Assembly (NCBI GenBank): GCA_013399855.1
Contig: VXAY01004289.1
Location: 1,492,243-1,556,242, forward strand
Direction of reading: 5' to 3'
From: Oxyruncus cristatus
Taxonomy: Eukaryota > Chordata > Aves > Passeriformes > Cotingidae
DNA: 64,000 nucleotides
Position 1 is the stretch's first letter, and every line of letters starts with the position of its first letter. A program made the position numbers and the translations under genes. Positions 36,405 to 48,400 of this stretch are shown in pieces. The notes beneath the pieces are model-generated. The model saw nothing but the letters and a program-made list of their open reading frames with translations, was not told the DNA's origin and ran no database searches.

Positions 36405-39400
36405 ATGCCTCCTTTACTCCCAGGGCTGGGATTTCTCCTTCTGCTTGGTGAGTAGGACCATGGAGTGGTGGGTGTGCCAGGAGGATTTTCCATACCAGAG
36501 GTAATCCTCAAAAGGGAGAATTGTACTGAAAGACCATTGAATGTTGCTTTGGTGGCTGCTCTAAACCCTCAGCTTTTTAGTTATTCTTGTTTGTTATTGG
36601 ATCTGGGAAGGGAAATATTTTAGGCTTGGTAATAAACTGTGTGGGAAGACACAATTGGAATTGATTCTCCTGTGATTTCAGAGCTGTCTGCTCCCTGCTC
36701 CTGTTGTTGGAGTATCCAGGTGTGTCTGGGAATGCACTTAAGGAATAAACAGAGCTGAATCTGATTAACTCTGTTAATAGAATCAGAGAATCCTGGAATG
36801 GTTTGTGTGGGAAGGGACTTTAAAGATCACCCAGTTCTACCCCCTGCCATGGGCAGGGACACCTTCCACTAGACCAGGTTGCTCCAACCCGGCCTTGAAC
36901 ACTTCCAGGGATGGGGCAGCCACAGCTTCCACTGTGTGTTAAAAGTTCCATGGAATTGGCACAGCCTGGGTTCCTGTGCCCTGGCAAGCCCAGCAGTGAA
37001 GGCAGTGTTCGGAAGGGCATTGCTGCCACAGTGTTCAGTGGATTTGCATCTCAGGGGCTTCATGACACAAGATGAGCCCGTGGCCTTGGTTGGGAAGTCA
37101 TGAGATGGAGGATTTATTGCCATACATGAGGATTTTTGGGTTATTGGTTGGGATATTGGCTCCTCTGTGGTATTACAGAGCAAGAAGCTGCCCTTCCTCC
37201 TCCTCCTTCTCCTTCTCCTCCTCCTCCCTGTGTGGGTGTTTCTGGTGCTCTCTCAGGTCAATGGCATGATTTGCATCATTACACATATTCATAAAAGCTT
37301 TCCAAGGTGGGGCCAAAAGGATGGATGTTCCCAAGGCCCAGTCCTGGGGGGAGCAGGAAGGGATTGTCAGGTGGAAAGAGCCCAACTTTGTCCACTGGCA
37401 GGGAAGAGTGGAACCAGGGCCAGGGAAGAATGGCATCAGGGCAGGGAAGAATGGCATCAGGGCCAGTGGATCCCTGCGCTATCCCTGGCTGTGGTGCCCA
37501 AGGGATGCAAGGCCAGGTAGTCCCGGAGAGAAGGACTGTGTCCAGAGTGTTGGTTTTGCCCCTTGCCCTGCCTTTTCCTCTTTGGGAGCAGAGGTGCAAG
37601 ACATCCCTCATGCCATCTAAGACACAGCCAGACTGGCCCGGGTGGGTAGAGGAGGATCTTGTGTCTGTTCACCCCTCTGAGGTGACAGCAGGGATGAAAA
37701 TGTGTGAAGTACTGGGCCAGAAGTGAGCAATAAAATACTGCAGTGAGCTGAGTGATGGTCAGGGTTGGTGGACCCAGACAGGAGCTGGGCTGTGGGAATG
37801 AGCTTCATCCTGGATTTGATGTACAATCACTGCATGTTGTCTTCCAGGGTGGCAAGGAACTGCTGGAGCTTCTGCAGGGACATACCTGGTAAGGCAGATT
37901 TGTGTGTTTAAAACATCACAGAATAGAATCCCAGAATGGCTGGGGTTGGAGGGACCTTAAAGCTCATCCAGTCCCACCCCCTGCCATGGGCAGGGACACC
38001 TTCTAGACACTAGACACTAGAACCACTCTGCTCAAATCATCAGGACAACCCATCCATTGGGCCTCACACCTGGGGGGGTGGGAGCACTCCCTAACCTGGG
38101 CTTTTCCAGCTGTTTGAGGTACAGAGCCAGTGAAAAATGGGAAATTTGCAGATGGCAAGATAGGAACTCTCTGGATGTGGGCATTTGAGTGTTTTCAGGG
38201 CACACCCCAGCCCAAATGGTTGCAGCTCACACGTCTGTCTGTGCAATGATCACGCTCCATGATAACATCATCTCTTTTCTCCCTTTCTCCTGGTGCAGTG
38301 CTCCAGCTCCGCTGTCAATGGTGAGTTTCTTCCCAAGTGACCTCCCTGAGGAAGATTCACACGTGGCTCTGTGTTCCTACTCCTCTCACAATTCCTTTGT
38401 CTTTGTTTTTCTCTCTTTTTTGGGGGATCAGAATCAGCCCTGTGTGCCTCAGTGGAAAGGTATGTGACCCACCAGCAAATTGTCTTGGCAGCATTTCCCT
38501 TGGGAGTGATCCTGGTTTCCTGGGGAAGCAGGATCCCTCTGAAACCAGGGCTAGGACCTCTCTCCCCCCAAAGCCCCGGGGTTACTTGTGGGCAGGGAGG
38601 GCTGCAGTTGCACTTGTTTAAACAACAGTGAAGGGAAAATACCTTCCAGGGTTTTTGTGTCTGCACAGGACAAAGGAAGGCAGGGCAAGTCCCTGGTGTG
38701 TGAGCCAAGAACTTTGGCATTGGTTCTGAGCTTATCTTGGCTCCTGGTGGGGCTTAAGGCTCAAACAGCTCTGCTGTAGGCTTAAACTTGGCTCATACCT
38801 GAGGGTCAACAATCCATCTGTACCCTGTCCCTGCTCCCAGGTGGTGGCAGCAGCTCATTCTCATCCCGTGGCCGTTTGTTCTGCTGGGTTTGCTGTGAGG
38901 GGTGGTTGGGGTGGCTGCCTGGCACTGCTCCTGCTCTGGGATGGGAGCAGGGCATGGCTGTCCCTGCTGAGGGGGGACAGGCAGGGAGCGAACCCAGGTG
39001 CTCAGGGGGATCAGGTGCCTTTCACTGACTCTCTGGGCTTGCCAGTTGTTCCCCATGCCATGTTTGCAGCTCTAGGGCTGATGGGGTGCCAGTGCCCTGC
39101 CGGTTCTGCTCCCAGTTCCCCACCAGTCCTGCCCCCATCCAGTTCTTCCCCAGCTCCTCATCCCGTCCTGCCCCAGCTCCCCCGATCCTGCCCCAGCTTC
39201 TGGCACAGCTGGCACAGTGATGTCTTTGTTTGCCCCCAGAGCCAGCCAGGAGAAGTTTCTGGAAGCAGCCCGTGGCCAAAGCTCCCCGTGCAGCCTCTCG
39301 TTTGGTCAATACGCCTGTGCCCAGGTAACGGCAGTGCCCTGCTGCCCATGGGGCTGGGGTTGTTTTCCTTGGGAATTCTGTCCCTTGAAACAGTCCCAGG

Positions 39401-42400
39401 GTTGGCTGTGAGTGGAGCAGCCAAAGCCTTGTCCAGGTTTCCCTCCCAGGATGGAGGGAAAGGCTGGGATCAAACACTCAGGGAGCACCCAGAGCACCGA
39501 GCTGTGGCTGTGTCACCTCCCACGTGGGGCTAACCCACGCTGGAGCCCTTTCTGGGCTGGCTGTGGAAGTGGGGGTTCTCCTTTCCAAACCTCTCAAATG
39601 AGAAAGTGGGACAAAGAAATTTTCCAAAAAGAAACTGGCTCTTCAAAACTGGCGTCACAGCACTGAGACAGATCTCAGCATGACAGTCCCCCTGGTCCAT
39701 CGGGGTAAACCCCAACAAAGGGTGGGAAAAGCACAACTGCAAGTGGGAAAAGCACAATTGTAAGTGTGGAAAATATCATCTGGAACATTCCAGGTTTACT
39801 TTCGTCCCTGCTTTTGCCATTATCTCTCAGTTGCTCTGCTGCCAGGAGTCGTAATTGAATTGACAATGATTTGCATTTTGCCGTAAATGTTTCTAATAAA
39901 GAGATGACATTTCTCCAAATGTTTTGGTGGGGGTTTTGATTGGTTCTTTTCCCACTGTTTGTTCGGCTTTTTTTGAATGTTTGGGAAGGAGGAAGTTCCC
40001 TGTGGAAGTTTACACTTCGATCAAACGGAAATATTTGGGCTTTTTTTTTTTTCTTTTTGTGGGAAACCATTTGAATAAAGCTTTTAAGGTCACCCTCTGC
40101 TTGGGGGAAGCACAGAGTAGGTACCAGAAGGATCCAGCATTTGGAACTGGGTGAGCTTAGACTTGCTCCAAGTCAGTGTGGGCTGGATTTTCTTCTGACT
40201 CCTCTGTCAACAGGTTTGATCATCTTACAGTGCTGAGTCATGGGGTCCTGGAATGGGGTTTGGGTTGAAAGGGACCTTAAAGCCTATCCAGTCCCACCCC
40301 CTGCCATGGGCAGGGACACCTTCCACTAGCCCAGGTTATTCCAAGCCCCGTCCAACCTGGCCTTGGACACTTCCAGGGATGGGACAGCCACAGCTTCTGT
40401 GGGCAACCTGTGCCAGGGCCTCCCCACCCTCACAGGGAAGGATTTGTTCCCAAATGCACAAATGGCACCTGGAGGCCATTCCATGTGGCAGCACCTCTGA
40501 ACACGACCCGCCTTTTATCACATTTATTTGCATTTCCCTTTTCTCTTTCAGAGAACTTGGCTCCAGGACCTCCAGGATGATTTCCTCGTATCCTTATATT
40601 CTTGCCTTACCTCCAAACCTGCCACTGCTGTGGATCCAGAATACTCTGTTCTCTTCTTTTCCAAATATGATGCTGAGAAGCTTTTGGCCTCCCTGACCAC
40701 GTTCAGCCAGCGGGTGGGTACCACAGAGCCAACTCTTTGTTCACCACTGAAAGGCTTTGGTTAAAATTACCTCAGTTTTTACCTTACCATTACCTTGTCT
40801 TAAAAAGAGCATCGTTTAAACCAACTGATTTTGTTCATAAGATTCAGATTCACGTGGATTTGTGTCGATGTTTGATTATTCACTGGAATTCCTGTGTTTC
40901 TTCTCACCTCTTGCTCCCAGTTTTCCCATGTGCCTCTGTCTCTGGAGTGGAACCTGATCTTCATCAATGGGCTGTGGGAGAAGATGCTGCAAGTGCCAGA
41001 CATTGAGAGCCCTCCTGTTCTGTCTCAGTGGGTCCATGGGGGACTCCAGCCCTTCCTGGCGGAGCCCAAGGTCTTTGGTTGCCTCCATGGCAAAAATGTG
41101 TCCTGTGAGACATTTCAGCTGCTGTAAGTGCTCACGTCCCTGATGGCCCCGTGTGACCAGAGCAGTGTCACAGCACTGGGGCTGTTGGGAGGGGAAACCA
41201 CGCTGGGAGCTTTGATAAAGGATGTGATTGATAAAATCAGTCCTCAGTAACAGCCTTTCTGTGAGAATCCCACCCTGACCTCATCAGCGTCTGAGATGTC
41301 TGCCTTCCTTATCCATCTGTAGAGTGGCTGCCCTGGATGGACTTTATCCCGAGCTTCCAGAGGAAGAGCAGAGGAATCTTTACAGTGGGATCAAATATTA
41401 TCTCACCCAGAATGGTAAATGACTCGATTTTCTCTAGGAAAACACAGATGCTTCAAGCCCCCAGTGTGGGCTCTGACATGGGCTGAGCTCTGTCACAGGG
41501 CTGAGGCTTCCCAGGGCTTTTTGTCAATCTCCAATAGGAACAGGCTGGGAATGTGACAGTGATAAGTGCTTTCAGGAATCATTTCCCTGCCTGAAGGCTT
41601 TATTAGTCCAGGACTTTAATAAATCAGCACAGTCTGACTTGTATCCCTTGTGAATGGCATTTTCCTGCTTCTGCTGGGAAAGAACAGGGCAGGGTTTGGT
41701 TCTGAGAGCTGAAGAATTCAGCTCAGGAAGGGACCCAGGGAGGACACTCCTGGCCCAGGCAGGAGCTTAACATGCCCAAATTTAATGTTCTGCAAAAACC
41801 TTCTGGCAGATTTGGGGGGAGGAAGAAAGAGGCAGGTGAAAGCATGAGGCATCTGTCCTGTCCTGTGGGCATTTGGATTCTGGATTTGGGTGGAATGTGT
41901 GACCAGAGGCACTAAGGGAGCATTGCTGAGTCCTCTGATGGACCAAAGCCTGTTCCACGCTCAGAATCTCCAAAATCCACCCATTTCCTGATTTGGTGCC
42001 TGTTTTCCTACCTGTCTGACTGCAGAATCCAACCAGAAATGCTACAGTGAAGCCATTCCGGGTCTGAATTCCACCGCTTGGTTTAAAAATTACCTTGGAT
42101 CCTTTATGGAGGATGCCACTGTTGAGGACCTGCAGCTTTTTGGTGATGAACCAACTGTAAGTGCAGCCTCCCGGTGATGAGGAACCTCCAGTGGGCAAAG
42201 TATGCCTGGGAGGGCCATAATCCCACCCTGGGCAAAATTAGAAACCCAGAATGGTTTGGGTTGGAAGGACCTTAAAGCTCATCCCATTCCACCCCTTGCC
42301 ATGGGCAGAGACACCTCCCACTATCCCAGGTTGCTCCAAGCCCCCTCCAACCTGGCCTTGAAATCCTGGAGATGCTGCTGGTGGGAATATTTCTCCTGTT

Positions 42401-45400
42401 TATTTGTGCTGAACAGTCACTTCAGTTATCTTCCCCCCCACCATGATCTCTTGTGATAAGAGGAACTTGCAAAGAAGTTGGTTTCATGTGGGTAATTCTG
42501 CACGAGACAAACTGGGCTCAGGAAGAACAACGACCCCAACTTGACCAAGGTCCCCGTGTATTACATGAAAACAAAAATTAAACTTCCTCACAGCACTAAA
42601 ACCAGGGGAAAAAACCCCACATATTGATTGAAGTGTGGTGGGTTCAAACCGTCAGGATTAAAGTATCCATCTAAATTTTTTTTTCTTTTTTTCTTTTTCA
42701 CCCTCAGCTTCAAAAATTTGCCAGGAATCCAGTCAATATGGAGATGATCAGCAACCTCACCTTGCTCCGGGAGACAGCTCTGTACTACACCTTCCTGCTG
42801 ACCTCTGCTCCTGCTTTTCCACTATCCAGGTACAGGATCTGACAGGATCTGATCTCCTACATCATGGGAAGTCAGATCCAGTGCCACCCGGCTGTGGTAC
42901 TGGGATTTAGCAAGATTTTGGGTGGTCGTTCTGGTGGCCGCTTTCATTAAACCTTTAAAGCATTTTTCTGTTCCTCCAATACTTCCATTGCTCTTGGGGA
43001 GGGCCAGATCCCAAGTTCTAAACCCTGGGAAATGACCCCCATGCAGTGTCCTTGCACGGTTTGTCAGGACTCAGCAGTGCTTTCTGAACGGGAGCACCGT
43101 CAGTTGCAATGAGGCAGGGAACGCGTGCCCTGGGAAGGAGCTTCCTCTGGAAAAAGGGGATGAAGGAGCCCCTGTCCCTGGGAATTGCAGCCTCTCCCCG
43201 CTGTGTCCCACCTGCAGCCTCCCAGACAGGTTTGTTTGCTCCCTGAGCCCCTCGGCAGTGACCAACCTGAGCAGGGACGACGCGCTGAGCTTGGCCCAGA
43301 GGATCGGGGAGAGCTGCCTGTGGATCCTGGCACGCAGAGGAATTCCCAGAGAGAGAGCTCCCTCCTCCCTGCCGGCACAGGAGCTGCAGGTAATCCATCC
43401 CCTGCCCAGCCCCGGGGCTTCACTCACCTGCTCAAAACCGGCAGGGCTGAGGGTTAGCTCCTGTGCCTCCTCTCACCTCCTCAGGGGCATTTTGGTTTTT
43501 CTGTCCTGTGTCTGGCTGGGGTTTCATCACCTGCCGATTTCTGTGGGTGGAGACGGTCCATCGACAGCCCTCAGCATAAAACTTTGAGGCAGCAGTGCAG
43601 GGATTTAAGGCATCCAAAGGCTGGAGGTTCCCCTCCCTGCTCCCCTGACTGTCCTTTCTGTCCCTGGGGGGCCCTTGCAGGTCACATCCTCCCTGCTGAG
43701 GAAGTTTGAGGATTTCTCTCCCGAAATCCTGCGTGCCCTGGGCCAGGCTGCCGTTGGACTGTCTGTATCCAGCATCCAGAACAGCATCAGTGAGCAGGAC
43801 CTCGAAGCAGCTCTTCCTGCCCTGGGGGAAGTTCGTGGCTGGAATGCTGAGCAGTCCAGTGCTATTGTCAACAAACTGCTCCACTCTGGCTACCAGGTAC
43901 CAGGGTCAGGGCCACAAATTCAGGAGAGATTTCTCCATGGAGAGGGTGGTCAGGCACTGGAAGGGGCTGCCCAGGGAGGTGGTGGAGTTCCCATCCCTGG
44001 AGGTGTCCAGGGACATGACCGGCTGTGGCACTCAGTGCTCTGGGCTGGGGGACAAGGTGGGGATGGGGCACAGGGTGGACTCGATGATCCTGGAGGTCTT
44101 TTCCAGCCTCAGTGATTCTGGGAGGTGCAGCTCACACCTGGGACTGCCAGCAGGTGACATCTGTCTGTCCCTCATGTCCTCGTGCATTGCCTTCCAGATC
44201 CGGGATGGGCAGAGCCTGGCAAGGCTGGGCAGTTTGGTGGGAGGCCTCAACAGCAGCACGGTCTGGAGTCTGTCCCCAGAGGTGCTCCTGGAGGCCATCA
44301 AGGTCCCTGAGTTTGCCCAGCAAATGGAGCCCCTGCCCCCTGCTCTGAAAAGGACCTTTGTGGAAAAGGTGACGTTGTTTTTTTCCTCTTCAGGTGTCAC
44401 AGATGAGCAAAGCTCCAGGGAGTCCCAGCCAGGAGCACTGCTTACCTGGGGCCGGCTGGGACACAGCCCTGCACCCCCAGGCAGCGTTCCCTGGGGGTGG
44501 CACTGCCCAACGGGATCAAATCCCTGCCACTCTGCCCGTGGAGATGTCCTGGGCCACCAGCCAGGGTGCCCTGCTGAGCCTCTTGGGGACAAGGGCACAA
44601 GAGACTTGTTTGGTGGGGTGGTCCCAGCAACTCCTCCCCAGTGACTTGAAAAGATGCTCTCGGGGAAAGAATGTACAGGGAGCAGAATTTACTGAAGATT
44701 GTACTTGATCTTGGAGGTCTTTTCCAACCGAAATGATTCTATGATTCTAATACTGACATTTGAAGTAAGACTGTGTGAGAAGCGAGGGTGACTTCAAAAG
44801 TCCCTTTTTAGGGTTGACTGATCCCCCGGCAATTCACTATTTCATTCCTTCACGTGATTGTGTAGGATTTGGACACCTCTTTGCCTTTTTTCTTGCTGTA
44901 TTTTGAGCCTTCCAGTTGTATGTGTAGCTTTTAAGTTTGTTGTTTCCCATCCTCCCTCTGGTAGGAAAGACTCTGATTTGTGTTTGGGACCAGAGGCTCT
45001 GCCCGTTCCCTGTCTGGGGCAGCTCCATTATAGGAAGGACTGTTATTAGGGAAATGTTAGATGTTATAAGGGAAATAATGTCTCATTCACCACAGGATCT
45101 GCAACATGCCTTCAGCACCTTGAGGCACTGTGTAGGCAGAGAGGGAAGAGGTGTCCCTCCTTTGTGACCTGTTCAGTATTTTTTTAGGGCATGAAGCCAG
45201 GAGGTGGGAAGCTGACAGGAGACAGAATCGTTCCCATTCATCAGGACCCCAGGAATGACCTCCAAGCAGCATTTCTAGTCTGACAGAATGTGTCAAACAG
45301 GGGATATTTCAGTGTTAGGCCTCTGTGAAATGCCCAGATGATCAGCAGGGGAATCGGTCTGGCTTTCCCAGTTCTCTTTCAGCCACAGTGTTTGACACAT

Positions 45401-48400
45401 TTTGTTGGGGTTTTTTTTAAAGCTTTCCTCCAGCATTGCCCACCCTGCTGACCTGGTGAAATACATCCCTGACGCTCTGGCCAGTTACATCCCAAAATCA
45501 TTGCTTGTTTTTGGGGAAGAGAAGCCCAGTGTTCAGGACCTCAACAGTAAGGCGTGGACCCGAGAACAGGTACTGTGGGGCTGTGTCCCCTCACCCCTCC
45601 CTGGCCATGCAGGGCCATGAGTCTGCTCTGCAGATCTGCCCCAAAACAGAGGTGTTTCTGCTGGAAAACCTTTGACCCTCTGCCTTTGCTCCCCAGGCTG
45701 CCATGTTTTTCAGTGACGTGGTAAAGGCAGAGCCTGACTTCAGCAGGTACCAATTTCCTTCTCTCCTTCCCTTTTCCGTGTTTGTTTTGATGGTAATTTC
45801 CATGTTTCCATTGGTGCTTCTGGCACATCCACCGTATTGAATCCTTAGGAACAGATGGGAATGTAAAGCAAACCCAAACGCAGACATGGAGCACTGGGAT
45901 TTCCCAGGGTCTCAGCTGCAAAGTATAACCATAAGCCACAATTTCTTTCTAAAATTATGCCTCTGGCTCAGGCTGCACCTGGAATCTTGCTCCAGATGGC
46001 CCCTGTGGAAGGAATGTCTAGCCAGGGAATGTGCCAGCCTTCCACAGTGTAATTCCAGGGATTCATTAGTGGGGCTGATGTGTCTTTTGTCGTATCTGAG
46101 ATGAAAAATTATGAAAAATTATTTGTAGCTGGAAAAGCAGTGGAGTCAACATCAGTGTCCTGCTCTGAACTCACCCCTCCTGAAGTCCTCGCCCTTCTGA
46201 TTTCCCTCCTGTCCATGTCCAGGCTTTCCCAGTCTGTCCTCCAAGGCTTCACCTGTGCAGCTGCCAAAGATGTGGAAGCAGGAAGATTTCAGGAGCTGGC
46301 CAAAGTCATGAGGAGCAAGAATGTCAAGCTGGGAGAAGACCAGGTAGTTCCCATATTTCCAAGTGCCGTGTCTGATGTTGTCCTGAAGGCACAATGAGGA
46401 TTGTTCAGCACTTTGAGCTTAAGGGACTAGAACAGGGATGTGTCAGGGGAGGTTTATCATGAAAAGATTCTTCCCTTTTCTTCTTCGATTGGAGCAGGAT
46501 TAAATCGTTCTTTTGTTTGATTTGTTCTTACATTCCATGCTGATTCTTTCTCTGATTCCATCTCTGGTGTTCTCCCAGCTGAGTTGCTTACTGAGGATGG
46601 TGACACTGCATGGGATTCCCAAGGATTTGGACAGTTATCCTAAAGACCTGTTGCTGTTTTTAAGGTAACCGTGTTACAGTTTTCACGTGGTTGCCTTAGT
46701 GGGAAATAGAGGGATTAGTTTATAACCAGGGTGGTTTGATCAGTTTGATTTATATTTCAGGCTTTTCAGGCCTCCTTGTGGGGGATCAAAAATCAGACTG
46801 CAGAAAGTTGAAGGGAGGGCAGGGTTAGATGGGATATTAGGAAGAAATCCCCTCCTGTGAGGGTGGGGAGGCCCTGGCACAGGTTGCCCAGAGAAGCTGT
46901 GGCTGCCCCAGCCCTGGGAGTGTCCAAGGCCAGGTTGGACGGGGCTTGGAGCAACCTGGGATAGTGGAAGGTGTCCCTGCCCATGGCAGGGGGTGACACT
47001 GGATGGGCTTTAAGGTCCCTTCCAACCCCAACCAATTCCAGGATTCTATGAGAGCTTTCAAAAGGGTTTTAAGGTCTGTCAGATTCAACCATCCAGCATA
47101 TTAATATAAACACCTTGAAGCAATTTCTGGCCGTGAAACCAAATAGGTATATCTGGGCATGAAACCAGTATCAAATCTTAGCACTTTCAGGCCTCTCTGA
47201 ATGTGCTTCTCTCTTACAACAGCAAGGAAAACGGGCACTGGAGTGGATTTCCTTGTCCCAGTATCTTGCCACTGTGCCTCTGTATCCAGATCTGGAACAA
47301 TTTTAGGCTGTGTCCCACAATAGATTCCTGAAGGTGAAAATTAATTTGGAAAGAACATGGAGTAGGATTTTTCAAAGAGCAACTGCAGGGAGTTTAGTCT
47401 GCAGATGTGGAAGATGTTTTGTTGAGCACCCTCAAACCTGAGCAACTGCTCCATATCGTTCCCTGGAATTCATGGAGTGTTTGTCTTTCCAGTCCTTCAG
47501 ACTATGCAGCCACTGGAAGCTGCAGCCAATACTTCAGTAATATCGGGGAAGCAAATCTTGATGTTCTGCCAAGAGAGTCCCCTCGGAGGAAACAGCTTCT
47601 CCTGGAGGCTCTGGCATGTCTGGTACGTGGGGAGGGGACAGATCTGCAGGAGGGTTGGGGTCCAGGAATGCCCCTCCCCTGTGGCAGCCAGGCCTGGACG
47701 TGCCTCTGCCCCGTGTTGTTTCAGAAAATCCCTGGCACACGGATAAACGAGGAAAAGGCCGAGCTCCTGGGCCGCCTGCTCTGTGACCTGGGCGGGGAAT
47801 ACATCAGGAGATCGGGGCGGGTTTTGCTGAAGGATCTAAGCCGGTGCGAATCTTTCCTGCCTGACCAGGAAGAAGCCATTAGGGATGTCATCAGCAGTGG
47901 GAACACCACGTTTGGGTATGAAATGTTCTTCTGGATGTCAACAGAACAGTTCCCTTAATCAGACCCATTTTTCTGTCAAGACCTGAGTGAGCTCCAGCCA
48001 ACCAGCCTGAGCCAAACCCCAAATAATTGATCGCTTTTGAGTCTTTTACTTTAATTCATTTGAACTTCTTTCAGCTGAAAGGCTTGGGTGAAATTCTACT
48101 GAAAAATAAGTTGTCACTTCTGCGTCTCCCTTGCTCTGGTTATAAAATCTTTTCCCCTGGTCTATTTTTTATTAACCAAACTTCTCTGACTGCCCTGGTG
48201 AACACGGGTGAGTTCAAGCTGTTCTTCAGCCCCAGACTTTCAGGAAACATTCTGCTTCTACCTGCTTGATAAATCCCTGCCTGATTCCAACAGAAGGAGG
48301 CAAATACTTCCCTCCCTCTTATCAGGTGCCCTGAGATCTTGGCACTGAGTTGGGTGATGTGAGCAACAGAAACTCTTTGGGTTTCATGCCTGTGAAAAGA

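Noticed and set aside
37167..37520. Open frame with a poly-Leu run that looks like a signal peptide
   Set aside because: It begins at GTG, not ATG, and the Leu run comes from a CTC/CTT simple repeat. The exon at 36405-36447 (MPPLLPGLGFLLLL) has an ATG and a perfect donor and fits the phase of the next exons.
43897..44115. Continuation of exon 12 of the MSLN-position gene
   Set aside because: The frame runs on past a good donor into a CR1 element; the conserved protein continues instead at 44198.
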